In this document: positions 9,738 through 18,227 of the stretch, one piece after another | Layout of the letters: every line of letters begins with the position of its first letter | Numbering within the stretch: the stretch's first letter is position 1 | DNA from: Hephaestia sp. MAHUQ-44 | GTDB lineage: Bacteria; Pseudomonadota; Alphaproteobacteria; Sphingomonadales; Sphingomonadaceae | Assembly: GCF_023806085.1 (NCBI RefSeq) | Contig: NZ_JAMSLX010000014.1 | Coordinates: forward strand, 1 to 64,000 | Direction: 5' to 3' | DNA: 64,000 nt | Notes under the pieces: model-generated | What the model saw: the letters and a program-made list of their open reading frames with translations, nothing else | The model's database searches: none | Told to the model about the DNA's origin: nothing | Translations under genes and position numbers: made by a program

Positions 9738-10376
9738 TTATCCAGCCTTTTCTGCTGCCTTCTCGGCGTTGAAGCCGTCGAAATTGTCGAAGACGTCCAG
9801 AAAGCCCGGAACCGTGCCGGCCCGGTTCCAGTCACGCTGAAGCTCGCAATAAAGCTGGACCCGACTGATCAGCTTGACACCGGCCTGTTCCATGCGCCGC
9901 AAGGCCGCTTCATGCGCTGTGACCGACGTGCCGCCGACCGCATCGACCACGACATAGACCTCATAGCCTTCCTTGATCGCGTCGAGCGCGGGGAAGGTCA
10001 GACACGCTTCGGTCCAGAGCGCCGTCATGATCAGCTTCTTACGGCCGGTCGCCTCGACAGCCCTGCGGAATTCGACATCCTCCCAACTGTTGATCGTCGT
10101 ACGATCATAGGTCGGGAAATCCCCGAGTACGTCCTGCAGTTGCTGGATCGGCGGCTTGTTATTGCCGGTCGCGACATTCACGGTCGAATGGACGATCGGC
10201 AGGCCGTAGGTGACCGCAGCCTTCGCGGTGCTGACGATGTTGAACACCATTTCCCCGGCGTTCATCGACCGAATGGAGCTGACCTGGACCGGCTGATAGT
10301 CGATGATGATAAAGGCTGCATTCTCCGGCGTGAGCAGTTGGTCGGAGACGGGATCGCGCCGTGGTTCGCTGGACAT
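9738..10376 (-). CDS. Isochorismatase-family cysteine hydrolase (YcaC-like)
   Basis: The 212-residue cytoplasmic protein has the isochorismatase-like hydrolase fold with a recognisable triad: Asp26 in IIIDYQP, Lys113 or Lys114 in GRKK, and Cys125 in WTEACLTFP. Family members hydrolyse amides or related C-N and ether bonds on small molecules; the YcaC subgroup has no firmly established substrate, so I give none. AAAGGA precedes the ATG. It follows the pirin gene on the same strand, but a hairpin terminator lies between them, so it probably has its own promoter. Hydrolases of this group and pirins are often neighbours near a LysR regulator, which fits a joint stress or detoxification response (inference). 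Confidence 0.88.
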   Translation of the reverse strand: MSSEPRRDPVSDQLLTPENAAFIIIDYQPVQVSSIRSMNAGEMVFNIVSTAKAAVTYGLPIVHSTVNVATGNNKPPIQQLQDVLGDFPTYDRTTINSWEDVEFRRAVEATGRKKLIMTALWTEACLTFPALDAIKEGYEVYVVVDAVGGTSVTAHEAALRRMEQAGVKLISRVQLYCELQRDWNRAGTVPGFLDVFDNFDGFNAEKAAEKAG

Positions 10377-10479
10377 GGTGACATTCCTTTCTATTCACGC
10401 GCTCGTCGTGATACCGCGCGGCATCCTGCGCACGGGGAACGATGCGAGCACCTCTCGCTCCCAAATCAATAAAGAGGAA

Positions 10480-10509
10480 ATGGGGTCAGCCCGCGCTGGC
10501 CGGCCCCAT
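10480..10509 (-). terminator. Terminator downstream of the pirin gene
   Basis: On the reverse strand ATGGGGCCGGCC and GGCTGACCCCAT form a 12-bp stem with one wobble pair and one mismatch around a 6-nt loop. It is followed by the T-rich TTCCTCTTTATT. It lies 4 bp beyond the pirin stop codon. Confidence 0.7.
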
Positions 10510-10512
10510 CCC

Positions 10513-11382
10513 TCAAGCGGCGGCGTGGATGAAACGGCCGCTGTTGAAATCCGCAATCGCCTGACGGATTTCGGCCTCACTGTTCATCACGAACGGGCCA
10601 TGGCCGACGATCGGCTCGTCGATGGGCTCGCCGGTCAGCACCAGCAGCGTCGCGTCGCCATCGGCGTGGACGGCGACACGGCTGCCTTCGCGATCCAGCA
10701 ACACCATCTCCGCCTCACCCGCGGCCTGAACGCCATTGACCGTAATATGGCCGGTGAGCATCACGAGCATCGCATTATGGCCTTCGGGCAGTTCGAGCGT
10801 GACATCGGCATCGCGCGTCAACGCCACGTCCCAGACATTGATCGGCGTGAACGTCCGGGCTGGCCCTTTGACGCCGGCGAACGCGCCGGCGATGATCCGC
10901 GCCTTGCCTGCCCCATCGCCAAATTCGACGACCGGGATATCGGCGGAAACGATGCTCTGGTAACCACCCGGCGCCATCTTGTCCCTGGCGGGCAGGTTCA
11001 CCCACAACTGGATCATGCGGAACGGCCCGCCGGTCTTCGCAAAGGCCGGGGAATGATATTCCTCATGGATGATGCCGCCTGCCGCCGTCATCCACTGGAC
11101 ATCGCCGGGGCCGATGACGCCGCCATTGCCGGTGGAATCATGGTGCTCGACCTCGCCGTCATAGACGATCGTGACGGTTTCGAAGCCGCGATGCGGATGC
11201 TGGCCGACGCCGCGCCGTTCGTTCGTCGGCTCGAAATAGTGCGGGCCGGCATAATCTAGCAGCAGGAACGGGCTGATGTGCGCGCCCAGATTGTTGTAGG
11301 AAAAAAGCGATCGGACGGGAAAGCCGTCGCCCACCCAATGGCCGCGATTATTGCCGTAGCGGCCGAGAATCTGCTTGATCAT
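10513..11382 (-). CDS. Pirin-family protein
   Basis: This 289-residue bicupin protein has the pirin metal site: His62 and His64 in HPHRGFETV, and His106 and Glu108 in GGIIHEEYHS. Bacterial pirins of this kind bind a metal, and some have quercetin 2,3-dioxygenase activity; others bind partner enzymes. The physiological role here is unknown. A strong GGAGG lies 7 nt before the ATG. It is the first leftward gene after the LysR divergent promoter, and its transcript probably ends at the hairpin just behind it. Confidence 0.92.
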   Translation of the reverse strand: MIKQILGRYGNNRGHWVGDGFPVRSLFSYNNLGAHISPFLLLDYAGPHYFEPTNERRGVGQHPHRGFETVTIVYDGEVEHHDSTGNGGVIGPGDVQWMTAAGGIIHEEYHSPAFAKTGGPFRMIQLWVNLPARDKMAPGGYQSIVSADIPVVEFGDGAGKARIIAGAFAGVKGPARTFTPINVWDVALTRDADVTLELPEGHNAMLVMLTGHITVNGVQAAGEAEMVLLDREGSRVAVHADGDATLLVLTGEPIDEPIVGHGPFVMNSEAEIRQAIADFNSGRFIHAAA

Positions 11383-11399
11383 GGTCTGCCTCCGATAGG

Positions 11400-11420
11400 A
11401 TCGGCGAGCTACCGGCCGAT
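11400..11420. promoter_or_regulatory. Candidate LysR operator in the divergent pirin/lysR promoter
   Basis: ATCGGC (11400-11405) and GCCGAT (11415-11420) form an inverted repeat with a 9-bp spacer in the 118-bp gap between pirin and the LysR gene. LysR regulators usually bind such dyads in a divergent promoter. Assignment is by position only. Confidence 0.45.
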
Positions 11421-11500
11421 CACTGTTGCCATGAAGCTAATATCGGAACGACGACACCGGAAGATTGCGGCACCCGACGCAGCGTCCTATCAGTGGGACG

Positions 11501-12448
11501 ATGCACGATCTCAACGACCTTTATTATTTCGTCGCCGTCGTCGATCATGGTGGTTTTGCCGCCGCTGGCCGCGCGCTCGGCATCCAGAAGTCCAAGCTCA
11601 GTCGTCGCCTCCAGAATCTGGAGGACCGGCTCGGCGTCCGGCTGCTCAACCGCTCGTCGCGCCGGTTCTCGGTGACCGAAATCGGGCGGGCGTTCTACGA
11701 TCGCTGCCGCGCCATGCTGGTCGAGGCCGAGGCCGCCGAGCAGATCATTGCCCAGGTCAGCGCTGAGCCGCGTGGCGTGGTCCGGATCAGTTGCCCGGTC
11801 GCGCTCATCAACTTTCAGTTCGGCGCCCTGATCGCGCGGTTCATGTCGGCCAATCCTGCCGTCGAGGTACATCTCGAAGGGACCAACCGCAGCGTCGACG
11901 TCATCGCCGAAGGGGTCGACATCGCCATCCGTGTGCGCTTCCCGCCGCTCGCGCCCACCGATCTCGTCATGCGGCGTCTCGACGAAAGCACGCAGACCCT
12001 CGTCGCGAGCCCCGGCCTGGTCGGAACCGCGCTTGCATCACCCGCCGATCTGAGTGCGCTGCCCAGCCTCGACCTCGGACCCGCGCATCGCGACCATGCA
12101 TGGTGCCTTGAAAATCGCGATGGCGAGGAAGCGTTGATTCCGCATCGCCCCCGCCTGGTCAGCGACGATATGGCGGCGCTGCGCGAGGCGGCGCTTGCCG
12201 GTGTCGGCTTGGTCCAACTCCCGACCCTGATGATCCGGGATGACATCCGCACCGGCAGGCTGATGCAAATCCTGCCTGCATGGCGGCCACGCAGTGCCAT
12301 CGTGCACGCCGTGTTTCCGTCGCGCAGGGGCCTGCTGCCATCGGTACGGGCGCTGCTCGATTACCTCGCGCTCGAATGCGGCGCACAGCGCCGGCAAACC
12401 GAGCAATTCATGGATGGATCGGGAACGACCGCCGACGACCCGGTGTGA
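11501..12448 (+). CDS. LysR-family transcriptional regulator
   Basis: The 315-residue product has an N-terminal winged helix-turn-helix (about residues 1-60; DLYYFVAVVDHGGFAAAGRALG, SKLSRRLQNLEDRLGVRLLNRSSR) and a periplasmic-binding-protein-like effector domain behind it. The first helix pattern and length are typical of the small LysR group near AaeR/DsdC-like regulators. The ATG at 11501 starts exactly at the HTH domain; an upstream extension exists but has no good start. It is divergent from pirin, which LysR proteins often control together with their own gene. The effector is unknown. Confidence 0.93.
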   Translation: MHDLNDLYYFVAVVDHGGFAAAGRALGIQKSKLSRRLQNLEDRLGVRLLNRSSRRFSVTEIGRAFYDRCRAMLVEAEAAEQIIAQVSAEPRGVVRISCPVALINFQFGALIARFMSANPAVEVHLEGTNRSVDVIAEGVDIAIRVRFPPLAPTDLVMRRLDESTQTLVASPGLVGTALASPADLSALPSLDLGPAHRDHAWCLENRDGEEALIPHRPRLVSDDMAALREAALAGVGLVQLPTLMIRDDIRTGRLMQILPAWRPRSAIVHAVFPSRRGLLPSVRALLDYLALECGAQRRQTEQFMDGSGTTADDPV

Positions 12449-12490
12449 ATTCAGCCTTCGATCGGAGCGGGATGGAACCGCCCTGAACGC

Positions 12491-15130
12491 CTAATTCGGC
12501 AACGCTTTGTCCCCCGTCACCCGGAAGCTGCCGGCAATCCCCGGCGCGCCTGTGCTGGGCTGACCGCCACCGACCCAGAGCTTATATTCTGCGGCCGCAA
12601 CGCGCATCACGCCCTTGTCGTCGGCAAAGGCCAGATCGCGCGGCGCAAGGGCAAAGCTGATCGTCTTCGCTTCGCCGGGTGCGAGATGGACGCGCTCATA
12701 GCCCTTCAGCGAACGGATCGGCGTGCCCGCGCGGCCCGGTGTCGCCAGATAGAGTTGTGCAACCTCGTCGCCTGCCCGCGCGCCGGTGTTGCGCACCGTC
12801 ACCCGCACCGTCTGCCCCTTGCCCGCGGCTACGCTGGCGGCATCGGGCTTGAGATCCGAATAAACGAAACGCGTGTAGCTGAGCCCGTGGCCGAACGCAT
12901 ATTCGGGCTTGCCATCGAAATAGCGATAGGTGCGGTTCGCCATCGTATAATCGGTGAACGGCGGCAACTGATCGGTCGAGGCGTAGAAGGTGACCGGCAG
13001 CCGTCCGCTGGGATTGACGGTACCGCGCAGCACCTCGGCGATCGCCTGTCCGCCACGCTCGCCCGGATACCACGCCGCGAGGACCGCGTTCGCTTTCTCC
13101 CCGTGGGCGCCCAGCGCCACCGCCGAACCGCTCTGAAGCACGATCGCCACCGGCTTGCCGGTCGCCTCCAGCGCGTCGAGCAAATCGAGTTGCGCCTTGG
13201 GCAGCGCGATGCTGGTGCGATCCCCTCCGTCGAACCCCGGCACCTTGAGCGGCATTTCCTCGCCTTCGAGCCAGGCATTGAGCCCGACGAACGCGACGAT
13301 GACATCGGCATCCGCCGCCGCCTTGACCGCCTGATCGCGCAGCGCCGCGACCGGCGCCTGCCAGGTGAAGGTCACATCACCCGCGCGCGCCGATTGATGC
13401 GCCAGTTCGAGCGTAAAGGCTCGCGGGCGCGTATCGTCGAAATGCACACGCATCGGTTCGCGCTTGGTCTCGCGCTCGTTGCAGGGGGCGGAGAAGACCT
13501 GATCGGCGCTGCCCTCGATACGGATCGTGTATGTCTCGCTGCCGCCCGCGTCGCAGCCACGCCGCGTTTCGAGCTGGAACAGATAATCGCCCGCCGCGGG
13601 CACCGCGAGCGTCCCCGTCCAGCGCACCGAGAAGGTCTTGCGATCGACGCCGGGCGCGGGATCGATCCCCGCCCAATTGGTGTCGATATCCTTCTCGGCG
13701 CGCGTCGCCACCACCGGCCCCGAGAAGTCGGCGCTGTTGTAGAAACGCGCGGTCAGCCCGCCGGGAAAGGCGGTGCGCGGGACGGCGACCGGCAGTTCGG
13801 CGACGAAGGGCGCGCCTTGTGCATAGGTGACGCGATCGGCACCGAAAACGGTTTCCATCGCGTCGAGCGGTCGCACCGGCGTCGTCGGCGTACCGTTGTA
13901 ATTGCCTTCGAGCGCGATCAGCGAGGTGGCGCTTGGCCCGATCACCGCGATTTTCTGACCGGTCTTGTCGAGCGGCAGCAGGCCATCGTTCTTGAGCAGC
14001 ACGATCGATTCACGCGCCGCGCGCAGCGCGATCTGCTGGTGCGCGTCGGAATGATTCTCGCTGATCGGGATCGCCGTGAACGGCACCTGCGCGGGCGGAT
14101 CGAACATCCCCAACCGGATGCGCGCGGCGAACACCCGTTCGAGCGCGACATCCATCTGCGCCTCGGTGAGATAGCCCTTCTGGACCGCCTCGGGCAGATC
14201 GAGCATCTCGTCCTTGAAGTCGCAGCCGGTATCGGTGCCGGCCTTCACCGCCAGCGCGGCGCCCTCGGCATTGGTCCTGGTGTTGTGATGCCCGGTGGTG
14301 ATGTCGTCGATCGCCCCGCAATCGGAAGTGACGAAACCGGTGAACCCCCAATCGTTGCGCAGGACATCCTGAAGGAGCCATTTGTTGGCGCACGCCGCGG
14401 TGCCGAACACCGCATTGTACGCGCACATCAGCGATTCGGCCTTGCCCTCGATGATCGTGCGACGAAACGCAGGCAGATAGGTTTCCGAAAGATCGCGCTG
14501 CGACGGATCGACGTTGAAGCCGTGCCTGAGCGGCTCGGGCCCCGAGTGCACGGCATAATGTTTGGGGGTCGCAACCGCCTTCAGATAGCGCGGATCGTCG
14601 CCCTGCAGACCGGTGATGAACTCGGTCGCGAGCGTCCCCGTCAGATAGGGGTCTTCGCCCAACGTCTCCTGGCCGCGGCCCCAGCGCGGATCACGGAAGA
14701 TGTTGATATTGGGGGACCAGAAGGTCAGCCCATAATAACGATCGTAATTTTTCTCACGCTGCGCCTGATTGTATTTGGCCCGCCCCTCGGTGGCGATCAC
14801 CTGCCCCTCAAGGTGGAACAGCTCGCGGTCGAAGGTCGCGGCCATGCCGATCGCCTGCGGGAAGATCGTCGCTTCACCCGCACGCGCGACGCCGTGCAGC
14901 GCCTCGTTCCAATAATCATAGGGCAGGATGCCGAGCCGCTCGATTCCGGGCGCCTCGTTCTGCATCTGCGCGGCTTTCTCGGTGAGCGTCATCCGACCCA
15001 CGAGATCGGCAGCCCGCTGATCGACCGGCAAATCGGGATTGAGGTAATCCTGCGCCGCCACCGGCCCCGCCGCCACCATCGCCAGCGCCAGCGCCGATGC
15101 ACCGACCAGCCGAGCCTTGAGACCCATCAT
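12491..15130 (-). CDS. Secreted GH3 glycosidase with PA14 domain, beta-xylosidase-like
   Basis: This 879-residue protein has a Sec signal peptide ending near VAA-QD (about residue 27). The GH3 N-domain contains KHYAVHSGPE (from 190), and the catalytic nucleophile is Asp270 in VTSDCGAIDD. An SDC motif in place of SDW is typical of GH3 beta-xylosidases and arabinofuranosidases, so I favour xylosidase over glucosidase. A PA14 carbohydrate-binding domain is inserted in the second GH3 domain at about 455-565, and a fibronectin III-like C-terminus follows. It would release sugars from oligosaccharides in the periplasm or outside. The gene follows the TonB receptor on the same strand but has its own control region with two GTAGCGCTAC palindromes. 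The start may be the second of two consecutive ATGs. Confidence 0.92.
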   Translation of the reverse strand: MMGLKARLVGASALALAMVAAGPVAAQDYLNPDLPVDQRAADLVGRMTLTEKAAQMQNEAPGIERLGILPYDYWNEALHGVARAGEATIFPQAIGMAATFDRELFHLEGQVIATEGRAKYNQAQREKNYDRYYGLTFWSPNINIFRDPRWGRGQETLGEDPYLTGTLATEFITGLQGDDPRYLKAVATPKHYAVHSGPEPLRHGFNVDPSQRDLSETYLPAFRRTIIEGKAESLMCAYNAVFGTAACANKWLLQDVLRNDWGFTGFVTSDCGAIDDITTGHHNTRTNAEGAALAVKAGTDTGCDFKDEMLDLPEAVQKGYLTEAQMDVALERVFAARIRLGMFDPPAQVPFTAIPISENHSDAHQQIALRAARESIVLLKNDGLLPLDKTGQKIAVIGPSATSLIALEGNYNGTPTTPVRPLDAMETVFGADRVTYAQGAPFVAELPVAVPRTAFPGGLTARFYNSADFSGPVVATRAEKDIDTNWAGIDPAPGVDRKTFSVRWTGTLAVPAAGDYLFQLETRRGCDAGGSETYTIRIEGSADQVFSAPCNERETKREPMRVHFDDTRPRAFTLELAHQSARAGDVTFTWQAPVAALRDQAVKAAADADVIVAFVGLNAWLEGEEMPLKVPGFDGGDRTSIALPKAQLDLLDALEATGKPVAIVLQSGSAVALGAHGEKANAVLAAWYPGERGGQAIAEVLRGTVNPSGRLPVTFYASTDQLPPFTDYTMANRTYRYFDGKPEYAFGHGLSYTRFVYSDLKPDAASVAAGKGQTVRVTVRNTGARAGDEVAQLYLATPGRAGTPIRSLKGYERVHLAPGEAKTISFALAPRDLAFADDKGVMRVAAAEYKLWVGGGQPSTGAPGIAGSFRVTGDKALPN

Positions 15131-15191
15131 TCCTCTCCCAAACCTTCTTCTTGTCGGGCGAGTGTGGCCTGTTCGGCATCACGCTGTCAAT

Positions 15192-15201
15192 GTAGCGCTA
15201 C
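15192..15201. promoter_or_regulatory. LacI-type operator, GH3-proximal copy
   Basis: The palindrome GTAGCGCTAC lies 62 bp upstream of the GH3 ATG, in the context TGTAGCGCTACCA. It resembles the TGGTAGCGCTAnCA sites used by LacI-family regulators of xylose and xylan genes in Caulobacter and xanthomonads. No lacI gene lies in the window. Confidence 0.65.
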
Positions 15202-15246
15202 CAGCGCGTCGATATAGTGCAAATCCATGGCCAGCCGAACAAGCTG

Positions 15247-15256
15247 GTAGCGCTAC
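15247..15256. promoter_or_regulatory. LacI-type operator, distal copy
   Basis: A second GTAGCGCTAC, in the context TGGTAGCGCTACG, lies 55 bp centre-to-centre from the first. It is just downstream of the TonB receptor stop and upstream of the GH3 gene. Paired operators about five helical turns apart allow looping by a tetramer or co-binding (inference). Confidence 0.62.
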
Positions 15257-15265
15257 GAAACGCGA

Positions 15266-18127
15266 TCAGTTGAACAGCTTCCGGATACTCAACCGCACCG
15301 TGCGCCCCATCGGGTCGAGATAATCGGGCTGGTAACTGATCGGCGTCATCCCGGCGCCGTCACGGACGCGCTGGCGCTGGTCGAGCAGATTGTCGATCGA
15401 GAAACTGATACGCATGCCGCGCGCCCAGCGGTGTTTGCGAACGAAATCGCGCTGCTGGCCCAGATCGGCGAACAGCCGGAGGTTGAAGGTCGCGAGCGCC
15501 CCGAAATGAAGCTGCTGCGGCGCGCCCGCGGTGCCGGCATTGACGACGGTCGCACTCTTCCAGTCGCTGTTGAGACGCACCCCGAGCCCATTGTTGGTAT
15601 AGCCCGCGCGCAGTTCGACCTCGTGGCGCGATTGCCCGCCCGAACTTCCCGACGCATCGCCATCGAGCAGATCGAGGATCGGCAAGCCATCGCGGATGTT
15701 GACCCGGCTTTCGAGATGCCAGGTGTGATAGACCGAAAACTGGAGGCGCCCGCCGCCCTGCCCGCGACCACCGCCGCCACCGAAGCGCCCGAAACCACCG
15801 CCACCGCCGGGACCACGCCCACCCGGCGTGCGCGCCGCTTCCGGCGGGGCGGTCCGTTCGCCGTCGCCCGCAGGCGGTTGTCGATCACCGCGCGCGGCAT
15901 CGGGCGCGCGGCCTTCCCCGACGGCACGCCGCGCGCCGCGCACGTCTTCGCCGCGCTGGCGCTGCCTCCCCTCGAACGGGTTGGGCCCGGTGCCGTTGCG
16001 ATATGCTTCCATCTCGCGCTGGATTTTCGACTTGACCGGCAGCGACAGGTTGAACCCCCAGCGGATGCGCTTGTTCTCGCGCCGTGCGAAATTGATCGGA
16101 CGCGTATCGACGCTGATCAATTCGCCCGCACCGTCGCGCACGAAACGCTGAGGGAACGCCGCCTCGATCGCCGCGGTCGCCGCGGGAAAGCTCGCGATGT
16201 CGTTATCGGTGCGCCGGTTGATATAATCCGCACGCAGGTTGAAATCGGTCTCGCCGAACGGCTTGACGTTGAACCCTGCCTTGAAGCCGTGCCGCTTCTG
16301 TGCGCCGAGACCGGGGTTGCCGCCGCTGATCTGGGTAACATCCACCGTTTCGCCGCGCACATAATCGAAGATCCGGCTGTTGGGGGTCGAGATCGTCGGA
16401 TCGCCGAGCTGGTTGGCGCTCGGTGCCTGCTCGGCCTCGTCGAACGAGACTTGCACGCGCAGCGCATCGAACGGGCGCCAATTGGCACCGTAGCCGATCG
16501 TGGTCAGCGTGCCGAAATCCGACAGATGATCGATCGCGACATTGGCGTTGACCGACAGATCGCCGGCAAAGGCCAGTACGTGGTTCCGCCTGCTGGTGAT
16601 CGGCAGGTCGACATTGAGCCGCCCGTTGACGATATCGCGCGAAATATCGCCGTCGCGGATCACCCCGCTTCGGAATGACCGGCTCGAAAAATCATTGGTT
16701 TCCGCGCCCAGCTTGAGCGAGGTCGCGATCTCGCCCGCGGGCAGCTTGGCCAGATTGCCGTTGAGCAACGCATCGGCGGCGCCGGTGGTCGAGGTCGACG
16801 CGGCGTAATTGCCAGCGATCGGACCGATCAGCGGCGGCAACAACGGGCCGAACGGATTGATGCCGGGATTGCCCGCCGCCAGCGCCGCCTCCAGCCCCGA
16901 CGGATCGACACCGAGATCGGTGAACGACCGGCTGTCGACGCGGTCGTATTTGCCCGTCACCGTCCACCGCCAATTGGTGCCGATCGACCCGTTGAGCGTT
17001 ACCCCGGCGTGGCTGGTGATCGAACGACTGGTCTGTTCGAGCGGCATGCCCTCGACATAGCGGCTGAGCGTCACCTCCTCGTCGAACGGCGAAAACGGAT
17101 TGTCCGCGGGCAGCGTGATGCTGATCCCCGGCAGCCCCTGGAGCGCGCGGCTGTGATTGTATTCAAGACTGCCGTTGATCGTCGCCTGCACGTCGCCCAG
17201 CGTGCGCGCATAGACCGCATTCGCCTGGAACTGCCGCGTCTGGGGCCGCAGCGTGCGATACCGGCCCAGATCGCTGACATTCGCGCGGTTGGCGGTACCG
17301 GCGAAATCGCCGAGTGACGGCGCACCGCCCGCCGCCGACGTCGGCACCCCCGCGATCATCACCGGCGCCCCCGCGATCGCCGACAGCGCGGGATCGATCT
17401 CCCCCGTCACGCCCCCCGGCCCGGCGGTGATATTGCCGGCGAGATCGAACAGCGCGTCGCGCGTTTCGGGAAGGATGTCGCGCTCGCTTTCGAGCAGCGG
17501 CGATTGCCGTTCATATTCGAGATTGAGGCTGAACCGGCCGGTGGGGGTAATGGTGACAAGCCCCAATTCGGCCTCGGGTCTGGACGTGCCGCCCGCGGTC
17601 GGCATCCGATTGTTCAATTCGACCGAGGTCGAACGGAAGCGCGGGCGCAGCACGATGTTCACCACGCGCTGATCGGCCGCATAGCCGTATTTCAGGGCCA
17701 CTTCCTCAGGCAGGATATCGACGCGCAGGATCGCCTCGGTCGGCAAATCCCGCAATTCGCGGAAGTCGGCGATCCGGCGCCCGTTGAGCAAGACCACCGG
17801 CCGACCACCGCTCGCGCTCTGCGTCTGGGGCCCGAGTTCGGTCAGCAGGTCCGAGATCGAACTGACCCCATAAGCGCGAATGTCGGCCGGGCCCAATTGC
17901 TGATCGGGCGGGATATCACCGATCACCGCCCCCGGAAGACTGCGGCTCGCCTGAACGACGATCGCATCGCCCACATCGATGCCGTCCTCGTCCGTCTCGT
18001 CGTCGCTCGCGACCTGCCCGGTGACGTCCGAACCGGACGATGCGACCTCCTGCGCCCACGCCATCGCGGGAAACACACTCAACGCCACACCCGCTGCCAA
18101 CACCGCCAACCGCATCAAACGCCTCAT
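15266..18127 (-). CDS. TonB-dependent outer-membrane receptor with Gly/Arg-rich insert
   Basis: The 953-residue product has a signal peptide ending about AWA-QE (residue 25), a plug domain (about 55-165; the conserved RRIADFRELRDLPTEAILRVDILPEEVALKYGY), and a long beta-barrel ending in an aromatic-rich strand with terminal ...RLSIRKLFN. These proteins import large ligands through the outer membrane using TonB energy. The neighbouring secreted GH3 enzyme and MFS permease suggest oligosaccharides. Odd feature: residues about 712-790 are low complexity, first Arg/Ala/Pro-rich, then almost pure Gly with Arg and Phe, sitting between barrel strands. It is divergent from the MFS gene, with 100 bp between them. 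Confidence 0.9.
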   Translation of the reverse strand: MRRLMRLAVLAAGVALSVFPAMAWAQEVASSGSDVTGQVASDDETDEDGIDVGDAIVVQASRSLPGAVIGDIPPDQQLGPADIRAYGVSSISDLLTELGPQTQSASGGRPVVLLNGRRIADFRELRDLPTEAILRVDILPEEVALKYGYAADQRVVNIVLRPRFRSTSVELNNRMPTAGGTSRPEAELGLVTITPTGRFSLNLEYERQSPLLESERDILPETRDALFDLAGNITAGPGGVTGEIDPALSAIAGAPVMIAGVPTSAAGGAPSLGDFAGTANRANVSDLGRYRTLRPQTRQFQANAVYARTLGDVQATINGSLEYNHSRALQGLPGISITLPADNPFSPFDEEVTLSRYVEGMPLEQTSRSITSHAGVTLNGSIGTNWRWTVTGKYDRVDSRSFTDLGVDPSGLEAALAAGNPGINPFGPLLPPLIGPIAGNYAASTSTTGAADALLNGNLAKLPAGEIATSLKLGAETNDFSSRSFRSGVIRDGDISRDIVNGRLNVDLPITSRRNHVLAFAGDLSVNANVAIDHLSDFGTLTTIGYGANWRPFDALRVQVSFDEAEQAPSANQLGDPTISTPNSRIFDYVRGETVDVTQISGGNPGLGAQKRHGFKAGFNVKPFGETDFNLRADYINRRTDNDIASFPAATAAIEAAFPQRFVRDGAGELISVDTRPINFARRENKRIRWGFNLSLPVKSKIQREMEAYRNGTGPNPFEGRQRQRGEDVRGARRAVGEGRAPDAARGDRQPPAGDGERTAPPEAARTPGGRGPGGGGGFGRFGGGGGRGQGGGRLQFSVYHTWHLESRVNIRDGLPILDLLDGDASGSSGGQSRHEVELRAGYTNNGLGVRLNSDWKSATVVNAGTAGAPQQLHFGALATFNLRLFADLGQQRDFVRKHRWARGMRISFSIDNLLDQRQRVRDGAGMTPISYQPDYLDPMGRTVRLSIRKLFN

Positions 18128-18227
18128 TTACCGAATCAATTCCGGCTAGACGGATATCGGGCAAATGTCGCAAGAATATCCCAGCCGCGACTCTCGGGGC
18201 AAAAAATAGTCGAAAATAGACGGGGGG

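Noticed and set aside
12686-15217. 843-codon plus-strand frame opposite the GH3 gene
   Set aside because: It is an antisense shadow of the GH3 coding sequence, with no domain or start signal.
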